A stretch of DNA of 64,000 bases, taken from Bacillota bacterium. GTDB lineage: Bacteria > Bacillota > Clostridia > Lachnospirales > Lachnospiraceae. The stretch covers positions 1 through 64,000 of the forward strand of contig JAEZKL010000173.1 of the NCBI GenBank assembly GCA_023415475.1, given 5' to 3'. This document shows positions 54,604 through 62,833 of this stretch, in pieces; the stretch's first letter is position 1, and every line of letters starts with the position of its first letter. The notes under the pieces were generated by a model that worked only from the letters and a program-made list of their open reading frames with translations, was not told where the DNA came from and searched no databases. Made by a program: the position numbers and the translations under genes.

Positions 54604-55144
54604 GAAGTTCAGAATTATATTTCTCACAGTTCCTGCAATAAGGCATTTCAATCGATGCTATTTGCCATCCAACCCGGCGGAATATGATCTGATAGATTAA
54701 TAACTATCAACACGCACTATCGGTGTTAGGTTCCATCCAATCGATATCACAAGTAATTAATCTATAAGATAATGATAACTTATTTCACAAAATAAAATTA
54801 CGGGCTGTCAAAGCATAGATATAACGAAGGAAGAGCCCTATGCTTCCCATAATACACTGTTTGACGAACAGCTCATTGATCTGTATGACAAAAACGAACA
54901 TTTATGTTCGAGTGTGGCATACAGATCGGTGGGATCTCCGTCAACCTGTGTGTGAGGGAAGCGTAGGGCTCTTTCTTCGTTATATACTTACCTCGGGTAG
55001 CCCGTCTCATATTGTTAAATTAATCGTTGCAGATGGTAACCTTAATCTTTTCTTCACTTTTTTACCACATGATTGACAAATTACAACCATATAATAAGGC
55101 GTAACAAATTACCAATAGTATACTGATAAGGAGCTGCTTACATA
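54604..55144. other. Intergenic region with structured element
   Basis: This 541-bp gap holds the structured element copy B (54832-54972). A frame of 78 codons at 54840-55076 runs through it, but it follows the element and has no ribosome site, so I do not call it a gene. Before the element I see no gene. The end of the gap has AAGGAG for the next gene. Confidence 0.5.
54832..54972 (+). ncRNA. Candidate structured RNA element, copy B
   Basis: A 17-bp outer stem pairs 54832-54848 with 54956-54972 (one G-U pair). Inside it TTGACG (54861-54866) pairs with CGTCAA (54939-54944). GATCTGTATG (54878-54887) pairs with CATACAGATC (54918-54927), and CGAACAT (54895-54901) with ATGTTCG (54904-54910). The 3' side is T-rich. 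Compared with copy A at 32893, stems keep pairing through at least four compensatory base-pair changes, while loop blocks are nearly invariant. This suggests selection on RNA (or hairpin DNA) structure. Confidence 0.65.
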
Positions 55145-57205
55145 ATGAAGAAAAAACTAGTGATATTATGCCTTCTAACCGTCGTTTCATTCGGTCTGTT
55201 CAATCTGATAAGCTTGGATACTGCGCAGGCGAATTCAGTTGTAACTGTCAATGAAATCCGACTTGCCCGTTACCCGGATAAGATGGTCTATGGTTATGGG
55301 GAGGATTTTGACACTGCAGGTATGGAGATCATAGGTCTAAACAGTGACGGAACCAGTAGTATAATCACGGATTATGTGATAGAGGGCTATAATAATAAGC
55401 AATTGGGAAACCAGGTGATTACAATCCGTTACCAGAGCTTAACGACTTATATTTCTATCCAGGTGCTGCCTGCGAAGATAACGAATATCAGCATCAGCGA
55501 TCGGAGTCTTACTTCTTATACGCTTACCTGGCCTTCGGTGCAGGAGGTGTCTTATTATGAGATCTACCGTAAGGAAGAGCCATCAGGAGTATATACTTTT
55601 CAATCCACGGCATTGACCAATTCCTATTCCGTAACTGATTATAGCGGCGCAATCTATTCTTATCAGATACGCGTTGTAAAGCAGATGGATGGAGTGACTT
55701 ACAACGGTGCGTTTTCGGACCCCTTTCAGGCGACTATAGCACCGGGAAAGGTTGAATTTCTGAATTCTGTCGAGATAACAGATACTTCGGTGGGACTGTC
55801 CTGGAGCATGGTAAGCGGAGCAACCGGTTACAGTGTCTATCGAAAGGAAGCCTCTGCAAAGGATTATACATATTGTGGAGATACCACTACAATCACATAC
55901 ACGGACACGAAGCTTAAGGCAGGAACCAGTTATCAATATAAGGTTTGTGCTTATCGTTTGAACAGCAACTTCTATGGTGATTTCTCACCGATTCTGGATT
56001 TAAGCACAAAGCCTTCCAAGGTGGTATTACGCAGCAAATCAGGAGATAAGATGGCCAGATTGTCCTGGACAGCGGTTACGGGAGCTACCTCCTATGAGAT
56101 CTATTCCGGCGATGAGTTTTCGGGATATTCTTTGTTGACAACGGTGGCAGGTAATACAACTTCCTATTTGATCGAGAACTTATTGACCGGTTTCAGCTAT
56201 TCTTACTATATGCTGGCGAAGAAGGACTATAATGGAGTAATCTACGAAGGAGCAAGGTCCGAAGTTAAGACGGTTACCATTGAAGAGCCTAAAGCTACCA
56301 GCACAGAGGCAAAATATTTTGCAGATGAAGCAGCCTTTAAAGACTCCACTGCTTATACCAATATTAAGTTTTTCCAAGAAAATGTAAACTATAAAAAGAG
56401 CTATGTCATACCGGGCTTGATCAATACCAATGTCGGAGGCTTCCAAAGCTCCACCATGTGTCCTCAGAGCATTATATTTGCAGAAAAATATCTGTTGATT
56501 TCTGCCTATGATCTGTCTGATGAAGAGCTTTCGGTTATCTATGTTATGGATAAAAAGTCGAAGAAGCTGTTGACCACACTGGTATTACCGACCGATGCCC
56601 ATGTCGGAGGAATCTGCTACGATGGTAAGAGTGTATACCTGACGACAGGCAGTAAGGTCTCAGCATTGTGGTTTTCCGATATTGAAGCAGCTGTGAAGAC
56701 CGGAGAGCCCAGCGTTAATGTCAGTTTTCATTCGGTATGTAAGGTTGGTTTCTCCGCATCTTATATAACCTTTTATCATGATAAGCTTTGGGTGGGCTCC
56801 TATAACGAATTGAAGAGTACAAAGCTTTACAGTTACTATATAGATGATTTTGATACCTATGTTACTCTGACAAAATCGGATGCCGTAACCATGCCAACCA
56901 GAGATCAGGGAATTGCCTTTACCGAAGACGGATATCTGCTTATGTCCCGCTCCTGCCAATTATATAAGGGCTTACGTGGTTATATGCGTCGCATTGATGT
57001 ATATCTTCCGGAATTCTCAGAGGAAGACAGCGGCAGCATGGATCTTGGCAGCAGCCTCAAATATGTCGAGGTTCCTTCCATGAATGAAGGAATCGCTATC
57101 GATGGTAAATACGTATATGTACTATATGAATCGGCAGCTTTTCAAGATGCATCCTATAAAGTGGATCGTATCAGTGCCTTTGAAGTTAAGAAACTACTCC
57201 CCTGA
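55145..57205 (+). CDS. Secreted protein with Ig-like and three fibronectin type III domains
   Basis: A 686-residue exported protein. The signal peptide is residues 1-30 (AQA-N). An Ig-like Big_3-type domain (about 32-112) is followed by three FN3 domains (about 113-200, 202-292, 294-380; markers YEIYRKE, YSVYRKE, YEIYSGD). The C-terminal part (about 385-680) shows beta-propeller-like repeats with VGGICYDGKSVYLTTGS and EGIAIDGKYVYVLYES. It is probably a cell-surface or secreted binding protein. No catalytic motif is seen. Confidence 0.8.
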   Translation: MKKKLVILCLLTVVSFGLFNLISLDTAQANSVVTVNEIRLARYPDKMVYGYGEDFDTAGMEIIGLNSDGTSSIITDYVIEGYNNKQLGNQVITIRYQSLTTYISIQVLPAKITNISISDRSLTSYTLTWPSVQEVSYYEIYRKEEPSGVYTFQSTALTNSYSVTDYSGAIYSYQIRVVKQMDGVTYNGAFSDPFQATIAPGKVEFLNSVEITDTSVGLSWSMVSGATGYSVYRKEASAKDYTYCGDTTTITYTDTKLKAGTSYQYKVCAYRLNSNFYGDFSPILDLSTKPSKVVLRSKSGDKMARLSWTAVTGATSYEIYSGDEFSGYSLLTTVAGNTTSYLIENLLTGFSYSYYMLAKKDYNGVIYEGARSEVKTVTIEEPKATSTEAKYFADEAAFKDSTAYTNIKFFQENVNYKKSYVIPGLINTNVGGFQSSTMCPQSIIFAEKYLLISAYDLSDEELSVIYVMDKKSKKLLTTLVLPTDAHVGGICYDGKSVYLTTGSKVSALWFSDIEAAVKTGEPSVNVSFHSVCKVGFSASYITFYHDKLWVGSYNELKSTKLYSYYIDDFDTYVTLTKSDAVTMPTRDQGIAFTEDGYLLMSRSCQLYKGLRGYMRRIDVYLPEFSEEDSGSMDLGSSLKYVEVPSMNEGIAIDGKYVYVLYESAAFQDASYKVDRISAFEVKKLLP

Positions 57206-57218
57206 GTAGTTTCTTTTC
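57188..57218 (+). terminator. Intrinsic terminator overlapping the stop codon of the FN3 gene
   Basis: AAGAAACTACTC (57188-57199) and GAGTAGTTTCTT (57204-57215) form a perfect 12-bp stem with a 4-base loop; the stop codon is inside it. Confidence 0.85.
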
Positions 57219-57309
57219 ATGAGTAATATCTTTATAAAGCAAACCTGTTCGACTACACGATTCATAAAATGTCTGCAAAGCTGAATTATACAATTTTAAA
57301 AATTATAGG

Positions 57310-57364
57310 TTGACAGATAAATACTTCGATGATAGAATATAATTTATACTTCGAGGCTCGAAGT
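57310..57364 (+). promoter_or_regulatory. Promoter and palindromic operator of the MarR-family gene
   Basis: TTGACA (57310-57315) and TAGAAT (57333-57338) are 17 bp apart. ACTTCGAG-G-CTCGAAGT (57348-57364) is a perfect dyad just after the predicted transcription start, and a half-site TACTTCGA lies in the spacer. This placement suits autorepression by the encoded MarR-type protein. Confidence 0.75.
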
Positions 57365-57388
57365 AAATACAATCCTAGGGTAGACGCT

Positions 57389-57880
57389 ATGAGAGAAGGA
57401 ACACTGGAAGGTTTTATATTTGAATTTATCGACCAATGTAAGTTTCTCTTCTTTCCGGAACAATGGAATAACACCTTCCTTGACTATTCGAAGAACGAGG
57501 TTTTTACCTTGTTCTATGTGTACCGGCAGGGCAGTGCGAATATGACCGAGATAGCCGATTATCTAAGTGTGCCTCTCAATACTGCAACAGGGATTGTCGG
57601 ACGGCTGGAGAAGCGCGGTGTCATCAAGCGGGAACGAGATGTGGTGGATAAGAGAGTTGTCACCATTATTATCAGCGAGGAGGGCAAGGAATTCCTAGCT
57701 GCACAGATGAAGGAGCTGGAGCATTATTATCAGATTTTCATGGATGCGGTTACGGAGGAAGAGAAGCTGGTATTGTTTCGGATAGCTGCTAAGTTAATTG
57801 ATCTTATGACCAGTGATCTAGCGAAAAAGGAACAAGTTCAGGGGACGAAGAAAACCATTCGAAAAATTATTATAGAGTAA
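57389..57880 (+). CDS. MarR-family transcriptional regulator
   Basis: A 163-residue winged-helix regulator: SKNEVFTLFYVYRQGSANMT, EIADYLSVPLNTATGIVGRL (recognition helix) and the wing RERDVVDKRVVTIIISEEG, a DxRxxx form of the MarR DxR wing. I choose ATG 57389 because the longer frame from 57329 begins inside the promoter and operator. It is followed by a hairpin and then the ArsA-like genes on the same strand, so it may control them. Confidence 0.88.
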   Translation: MREGTLEGFIFEFIDQCKFLFFPEQWNNTFLDYSKNEVFTLFYVYRQGSANMTEIADYLSVPLNTATGIVGRLEKRGVIKRERDVVDKRVVTIIISEEGKEFLAAQMKELEHYYQIFMDAVTEEEKLVLFRIAAKLIDLMTSDLAKKEQVQGTKKTIRKIIIE

Positions 57881-57937
57881 ACAGAACATTTGTATAGTAG
57901 GGCATAAAAGCCACTCTACCGGAGTTCTGTTTCTCTT
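57879..57937 (+). terminator. Hairpin after the MarR gene
   Basis: AAACAGAAC (57879-57887) pairs with GTTCTGTTT (57924-57932), with an inner stem and a T-rich tail. Confidence 0.65.
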
Positions 57938-58081
57938 AAAGGAAATAGTTCGGCAATCGAAGTATTCGACGAAAGAAATAAAATGTATAAAAACGAATTT
58001 GAACAGATTTGACAGCTGGAAGGACAGATATGATATGTAAACTATGATAGAAGTATGATTAATAATAGGAGGATGAACGAT

Positions 58082-59272
58082 ATGGGTAGGATAATTATTT
58101 TCACCGGTAAAGGAGGAGTGGGCAAGACCAGTGTGGCAGCAGCCCATGCCAGAAAAGCTGCTCTTTCCGGTAAGAAGACGCTAATCGTCAGTGTAGATAT
58201 GGCTCATAATCTGGGTGATCTCTTTGAGCTTCCCATCGGAAGGGAGATCACCTGCGTTGAAGGTAATCTTTACGGGCTGGAGATTGATCCGGAATATGAG
58301 ATGGAGCATAATTTCAGTAATTTAGTCCGGGCTATTGATAAGATGGTGAGAGGAATGGACAAAAAACAGGAGGAATCGGAGAATTTGTCCATGTTACCGG
58401 GGATTGAAGAATTGTTTTCACTGCTTCGGCTTCAACAGATTTATGATAGTCAGGAATTTGACGTGATTATCGTTGACTGCGCTCCGACCGGAGAGACCTT
58501 ATCTTTGCTAAAGTTCCCGGAGTTGTTTTCCTGGTATATGGAGAAGCTCTTCCCGGTGGGAAAGTTTGCGATGAGATTACTTCATCCGGTATCTCAGAAG
58601 CTATTTAAGGTGGAGCTGCCGGATGGTAAAGCGATGAATGATATTGAGCTGCTGTATTCGAAGCTGGTGCTGCTTCAAGAGTTACTGAAAAACCGGGACA
58701 TTTCCAGTGTCCGCCTGGTCGCAATACCGGAGAAGATGGTAGTGGAGGAGACGAAGAGAAACTATATGTACCTGAACCTCTTTAATTTCAATGTGGATGC
58801 AATCTTCATTAATCGACTCCTCCCGGTTGATATTAACCTGAACTTCTTCGATGAGTGGCTGATGCTCCAGGCAGAGTATATTAAGGAATTGGAGCAGACC
58901 TTTGGTACCATCCACATCTACAAAGTGAAATGGTATGATATCGAGATAGCCGGAATGAAGGCTTTGGACCGGATTGTCGATGAAGTTCTGACCGATGCTC
59001 AGATATTGGATATTAAGACGAAGGTTCGTAATGAGGAATATGAAAAGACGGAGAATGGCTACCGGTTGAAGGTATATCTCCCTTGTGCCACCAAGGAGGA
59101 GGTCATGATGCATGAGACTGGAAAGGATATTATAATCCGCATTGGGAATTTTAAGAGAAGCATACCGCTTCCCAATGTACTTCGCAAATATCGTGTGGAA
59201 GGTGCTAAGATTATTGATCAGTATTTAAGGATAGAATTTGTACCGGCTGAAGGAGGTTTTTCAGATGAATAA
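58082..59272 (+). CDS. ArsA/GET3-family ATPase with HSP20-like C-terminal domain (first copy)
   Basis: A 396-residue P-loop ATPase of the ArsA/TRC40 family: deviant Walker A FTGKGGVGKTSVAAA, switch I SVDMAHNLGDLF, and switch II VDCAPTGETLSLLKFP. About 85 C-terminal residues form a beta-rich ArsA-HSP20-like domain (YRLKVYLP ... IIIRIGNFKRSIPLP). There is no second ATPase half and no clear arsenite-binding Cys trio or CxxC, so arsenic export is unlikely to be its job. ATG 58082 lies 9 bases after AGGAGG. The product could chaperone or move a hydrophobic client or act as a complex with the second copy. Confidence 0.88.
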   Translation: MGRIIIFTGKGGVGKTSVAAAHARKAALSGKKTLIVSVDMAHNLGDLFELPIGREITCVEGNLYGLEIDPEYEMEHNFSNLVRAIDKMVRGMDKKQEESENLSMLPGIEELFSLLRLQQIYDSQEFDVIIVDCAPTGETLSLLKFPELFSWYMEKLFPVGKFAMRLLHPVSQKLFKVELPDGKAMNDIELLYSKLVLLQELLKNRDISSVRLVAIPEKMVVEETKRNYMYLNLFNFNVDAIFINRLLPVDINLNFFDEWLMLQAEYIKELEQTFGTIHIYKVKWYDIEIAGMKALDRIVDEVLTDAQILDIKTKVRNEEYEKTENGYRLKVYLPCATKEEVMMHETGKDIIIRIGNFKRSIPLPNVLRKYRVEGAKIIDQYLRIEFVPAEGGFSDE

Positions 59273-59534
59273 GCAGTTTGTTGTTAAGATGATGCAGGCA
59301 AAGCAGATGGAATATCAGGCGTTGAAGGAGCTCATACCGGAATGTGTGGTAAACAGAATCGAGAATTTGGAGAATGAGCTTGTAGCAATTGCAAAGGAGT
59401 ATTTCATGTCTTTGATGAATGACACCACGAGGGATACGGGTACGTCCAAAAAGGATGCAGGGATTTCCAAGGAGAATACGAGTACATCCAAGGAGGCTTC
59501 TGATACAAAAGTTCGGAAAGTGACAATCGAGTAG
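59265..59534 (+). CDS. Small charged protein between two ArsA-like genes
   Basis: An 89-residue protein of no recognised family. Residues about 1-52 are predicted helical (MMQAKQMEYQALKELIPECV) and residues about 53-85 are a low-complexity Thr/Ser/Lys/Asp tail with repeated TSK-like units. ATG 59265 follows AAGGAGG and overlaps the upstream stop by 8 bp, so it is translated with the ATPases. It may be a subunit or adaptor of the ArsA-like pair. Confidence 0.7.
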   Translation: MNKQFVVKMMQAKQMEYQALKELIPECVVNRIENLENELVAIAKEYFMSLMNDTTRDTGTSKKDAGISKENTSTSKEASDTKVRKVTIE

Positions 59535-59547
59535 GAGGGATTAGAAG

Positions 59548-60732
59548 ATGAGAATTATTTTATATACAGGGAAAGGCGGAGTGGGAAAGACCTGTGTGGC
59601 AGCTGCAACAGCCTGTCAGCTGGCGGCCACTGGTAAGAAGGTAATGGTCATTAGCACCGATCAGGCTCATAGCTTAGGGGATGCCTTGGATTATAAGCTT
59701 GGCTCAAAGCCCTGTGAGGTTGCCAAAGGACTCTATGCAATGGAGGTAGATGCTATTACCGAGTGTGAACTTGCCTGGGGAACGATCAAGGATTACCTTC
59801 ATGAGATGATGATATCAAAGAACGGTGATAGTCTGGAGGCGGAAGAACTTCTGGTCTTTCCGGGCTTTGAGGAGCTGACGGCATTATTTAAGATAAAGGA
59901 TATTTATGAGGAAGGCCAATATGATGTATTAATAGTGGATTGCGCGCCAACCGGAGAGACCTTGTCGTTGCTCAAATTTCCCGAGATGCTGGGGAGCTGG
60001 ATTAATCAGATAATTCCGATGAAGCGTAAAGCGATGAAGGTGGCAGGGCCTGCTGTATCTAAGCTCATGAAGATACCGATGCCTAAGGATACGATCTTTG
60101 ACGAGATTGAGGTCCTCCTGGATAAGATGAATGGTCTTCGGGAGCTGCTATGGGATAAGGATATTGTGAGTATCCGAATCGTAACCACACCGGAAAGGAT
60201 AGTGATTAAAGAAGCAAAGCGTAACTTCTCTTTCCTGCATTTGTATAATTATAATGTGGATGCCATCATTGTAAATAAGATTTATCCGAAGGAATCTATG
60301 TCCGGCTATTTTTATCCGTGGATGAAGAACCAGGAGGAGGCCCTGAAGGATATCAGTGAAAGCTTTGCAGGGGTACCGATCTTCTATCTGGAGTTGTTAA
60401 AGCATGAGCTTCGAACCATCGAACGTTTGACCTCAGTTGCATCCGATTTATATGGTGAGCATAATCCGGAGGAGATTTTATTTAAGGGAACCATCTTTTC
60501 TACTGATAGAGAGGGTGAGACGGAGGTATTCAGGATCTCTCTGCCCTTCTTTGAACTAAAGGATATGGAGCTGTTGCAAAAGGGTGACGAGCTTACCCTC
60601 ATTATTAAAAATGAGAGGCGGAGATTTATACTTCCCGCTAAGCTAAAGAATAAAGAGGTTCAGGGAGCAAAGTATGAGGATGGAGTATTAAAGCTAAGCT
60701 TTAAAGATGAATTATCATATGCGTCCGTATGA
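59548..60732 (+). CDS. ArsA/GET3-family ATPase with HSP20-like C-terminal domain (second copy)
   Basis: A 394-residue paralogue of the ATPase encoded at 58082, with YTGKGGVGKTCVAAATA, STDQAHSLGDALDY and VDCAPTGETLSLLKFPEM. It has the same HSP20-like end (VFRISLPFFELKDMELLQKG ... RRFILPAKL). Having both copies with one ATPase domain each suggests a heterodimer that mimics the two halves of ArsA. It begins 13 bp after the small protein's stop, behind GTAGGAGGGA. The Cys residue of the P-loop (GKTC) differs from the first copy. Confidence 0.88.
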   Translation: MRIILYTGKGGVGKTCVAAATACQLAATGKKVMVISTDQAHSLGDALDYKLGSKPCEVAKGLYAMEVDAITECELAWGTIKDYLHEMMISKNGDSLEAEELLVFPGFEELTALFKIKDIYEEGQYDVLIVDCAPTGETLSLLKFPEMLGSWINQIIPMKRKAMKVAGPAVSKLMKIPMPKDTIFDEIEVLLDKMNGLRELLWDKDIVSIRIVTTPERIVIKEAKRNFSFLHLYNYNVDAIIVNKIYPKESMSGYFYPWMKNQEEALKDISESFAGVPIFYLELLKHELRTIERLTSVASDLYGEHNPEEILFKGTIFSTDREGETEVFRISLPFFELKDMELLQKGDELTLIIKNERRRFILPAKLKNKEVQGAKYEDGVLKLSFKDELSYASV

Positions 60733-60847
60733 ATTCCTTATAGAAATATCAAAACGATACCGAATATTTTAGATAGAGATAGCATTCTTTTAAGCCATAT
60801 ATTATAATAATAGAGTGAATTATTGAAAATCATAATTCACACTTCCA

Positions 60848-60944
60848 AGTTTGAGCCTGCGGTCTTCAAAGTGTAAACCGTCTCGCATGCGAGACGTTGC
60901 ACACTTGGCGCAAACTAACACAAAGGGCAGACGTGTAAAGTTAG
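60848..60944. repeat. Nested hairpin with perfect palindrome and conserved CTAA...TTAG motif
   Basis: Nested stems: AGTTTG-GCC (60848-60857) with GGC-CAAACT (60907-60916), AAGTGT (60869-60874) with ACACTT (60901-60906), and the perfect palindrome CGTCTCGCATGCGAGACG (60879-60896). CTAAC...GTTAG (60915-60944) follows and matches 42150-42179 in length and most bases. It lies upstream of the GNAT gene and could be RNA or an extragenic repeat. Confidence 0.5.
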
Positions 60945-60987
60945 AGTGATATATGCATCAAACTTACCGATGAAAGGATGCGAAGGA

Positions 60988-61476
60988 ATGGAGATAAGAC
61001 ATACCTTACCAGAGGATTTAAATACGGTCATGGCAATTTATGATCATGGCAGACAATATATGAGACAGCATGGTAATCATAATCAATGGATTAACGGTTA
61101 CCCGAACACGGAGCTGATTACAGAGGATATCCATGAGAAGAGAAGCTATGTCTGTGTGGATGAGGGCCAGGTAGTTGGTGTATTCTGCTTTACCATAGGA
61201 ATTGATCCCACTTATTTAGAGATATATGAAGGAAAATGGCTTGATGACCAACCGTATGGAGTGGTTCATCGGATTGCTTCCGCCAGTCATAAGAAGGGTG
61301 TAGCTTCTTATTGTCTCGATTGGTGTTTTGAACAATGTCCTAATATCCGTATTGATACCCATGAGGATAATACTGTTATGCAAAAGCTCCTTCTGAAGAA
61401 CGGATACTTAAGATGCGGCATTATTTATCTGGAGAGTGGGGCACCCAGGGTAGCCTTCCAGAAGAACAATAGATAA
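60988..61476 (+). CDS. GNAT family N-acetyltransferase
   Basis: A 162-residue GNAT-fold protein: IRHTLPEDLNTVMAIYDHGR at the N-terminus, the acetyl-CoA pyrophosphate loop region HRIASASHKKGVASYCLDWC and the late motif IRIDTHEDNTVMQKLLLKNG followed by YLRCG. ATG 60988 is preferred; the frame is open further upstream. Substrate unknown. The HAD gene follows 12 bp later, so they form a pair. Confidence 0.88.
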   Translation: MEIRHTLPEDLNTVMAIYDHGRQYMRQHGNHNQWINGYPNTELITEDIHEKRSYVCVDEGQVVGVFCFTIGIDPTYLEIYEGKWLDDQPYGVVHRIASASHKKGVASYCLDWCFEQCPNIRIDTHEDNTVMQKLLLKNGYLRCGIIYLESGAPRVAFQKNNR

Positions 61477-61488
61477 AGGAAGGGGAAT

Positions 61489-62103
61489 ATGACTAACATG
61501 ATTACAACGATTGTGCTCGATATCGGCAATGTCTTGGCACATTTTCGATGGAGAGAATACTTGGAGGAATGCGGCTATGATCAGGATGTCAGAGATCGTG
61601 TGGCACAAGCGACTGTACTCAGTGGTTTTTGGAATGAATGGGATCGCGGTGAACGTGAGGAAGAGGAGCTGATTGCGGAAAGCATTGCAAAGGATCCGGG
61701 AGTAAGAAAGGAGATTATAACGTTTTTTCACTCCTTAGATAAGATTGTAAAGGTATATAATTATTCAACGGATTTTGTAAGAGGACTGAAGGATAACGGA
61801 TATAAGGTTTATCTACTTTCGAATTATAGCAAAAAGCATTTTGCGCTTAGCAAGCCAACCTTCGAATTCATCCAATATGTAGATGGAGGAGTGATTTCTT
61901 ACGAAGTCAAGTCGATTAAGCCTGAGCCAAAGATCTATCAGACTTTAATTGATAAATACAGGGTGAATCCATCGGAGGCTGTTTTCCTTGATGACTTAGC
62001 GGATAATCTGGAAGGTGCAAAGCCCTTCGGCTTCCATACAATACAAGTTAAGAATTATGAGCAGATGATCAATGAACTTAGAAATATGGGTGTCAGAATA
62101 TAG
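61489..62103 (+). CDS. HAD family hydrolase
   Basis: A 204-residue HAD-IA protein. The motif I Asp region is VLDIGNVLAHF (second Asp replaced by Gly-Asn, as in some epoxide-hydrolase-like members). Motif II is YLLSNYSK, motif III Lys is IKPEPKIY and motif IV is VFLDDLADN. Expected to be a phosphatase or related hydrolase, but the motif I change (D-x-G-N) leaves the exact activity open. It is followed by a strong terminator. Confidence 0.85.
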   Translation: MTNMITTIVLDIGNVLAHFRWREYLEECGYDQDVRDRVAQATVLSGFWNEWDRGEREEEELIAESIAKDPGVRKEIITFFHSLDKIVKVYNYSTDFVRGLKDNGYKVYLLSNYSKKHFALSKPTFEFIQYVDGGVISYEVKSIKPEPKIYQTLIDKYRVNPSEAVFLDDLADNLEGAKPFGFHTIQVKNYEQMINELRNMGVRI

Positions 62104-62180
62104 GATACTAAGAAAACAGATAGATATCAGTAGGGCAGTGTTGGGTTTTCAAGTGAATAGGTCGGATTTTAACCGGATGA

Positions 62181-62224
62181 AATATCGGTAAGCGTATGAG
62201 ATATACGTTTATCGATATTTTTTT
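62181..62224 (+). terminator. Intrinsic terminator after the HAD gene
   Basis: A 17-bp stem (62181-62197 with 62203-62219, two G-U pairs) followed by seven or more T. Confidence 0.85.
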
Positions 62225-62236
62225 GACATAATCAAC

Positions 62237-62319
62237 TGAGAATCAGTATCAAAAACACTTGACTTTTCTCTGGTTTTACCATATGATAACACTGAATGTG
62301 GAAATGATAATCAATATCA
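62237..62319 (+). promoter_or_regulatory. feo promoter with two Fur-like boxes
   Basis: TTGACT (62259-62264) and TATGAT (62282-62287) are 17 bp apart. TGAGAATCAGTATCA (62237-62251) and TGATAATCAATATCA (62305-62319) each match the 7-1-7 Fur box TGATAATnATTATCA with one or two mismatches. They flank the promoter, so iron-dependent repression of the feo operon is expected. Confidence 0.75.
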
Positions 62320-62344
62320 TATAAAACGAAAGGCAGGAAGGCAT

Positions 62345-62557
62345 ATGTCACTGGCGATGTTAGGAATAGGCGAAATCAGAAGAGTATCAGAATTTCGTGG
62401 CAAGGATGAGATGAAGAAGCATCTTCGGGATCTTGGCTTTATCAAAGGCGAGAGTGTTCAAGTGATCGGTGAGAATCCAAGCGGTCTGATCCTTATGATT
62501 AAGGGTGTCAAGATTGCACTGAACCGTGGACTTGCATCTATGATTATGGTCGAATAG
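62345..62557 (+). CDS. feoA: FeoA-type protein (first copy)
   Basis: A 70-residue SH3-like protein: FRGKDEMKKHLRDLGFIKGE then VQVIGENPSGLILMIKGVKI. FeoA supports ferrous iron uptake by FeoB. It follows AAGGCAGG and the Fur-like promoter. A second, distinct FeoA is encoded directly downstream. Confidence 0.92.
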   Translation: MSLAMLGIGEIRRVSEFRGKDEMKKHLRDLGFIKGESVQVIGENPSGLILMIKGVKIALNRGLASMIMVE

Positions 62558-62600
62558 AAAATTAAAATGAATTCATAAATAATAATAATGGAGGTAAGTC

Positions 62601-62819
62601 ATGACATTAAAGGATCTAAAGCCGGGACAGGAAGGTGTTGTAACATCCATCGGAGAAAAAGGGCCGGTCAGAAAGCGGATTATGGATATGGGAGTTACTC
62701 CGGGAGCAATGATAAAGGTAATTAAGATAGCACCGTTAGGCGACCCAATCGAGGTGAATATACGAGGCTATGAGCTAAGCCTCCGAAAAAGCGAAGCCAG
62801 TCAAATTATTGTAGAATAA
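62601..62819 (+). CDS. feoA: FeoA-type protein (second copy)
   Basis: A 72-residue FeoA-like SH3 domain: MTLKDLKPGQEGVVTSIGEK, RIMDMGVTPGAMIKVIKIA and the typical PLGDPIEVNIRGYELSLRKS. Tandem FeoA proteins are common in Clostridia; the second usually pairs most directly with FeoB. The gap to feoB is 14 bp. Confidence 0.94.
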   Translation: MTLKDLKPGQEGVVTSIGEKGPVRKRIMDMGVTPGAMIKVIKIAPLGDPIEVNIRGYELSLRKSEASQIIVE

Positions 62820-62833
62820 TCAGGAGGAACGAC

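Noticed and set aside
32893..54972. Elements A and B as retron RNA, CRISPR or ribozyme of known type.
   Set aside because: No reverse transcriptase, cas genes or repeats are nearby, and no hallmark motif of hammerhead, twister or pistol ribozymes is seen.
54840..55076. A 78-codon open frame overlapping structured element B.
   Set aside because: It lies inside the hairpin element, has no ribosome site and encodes no recognisable protein; conservation with copy A follows pairing, not coding.
57329..57388. Longer start for the MarR gene.
   Set aside because: ATG 57329 overlaps the promoter -10 and the region holds the operator.
58082..60732. ArsA-like pair as an arsenic resistance operon.
   Set aside because: No arsenite-binding cysteine trio, no ArsB/Acr3 membrane transporter and no ArsR-type regulator nearby.
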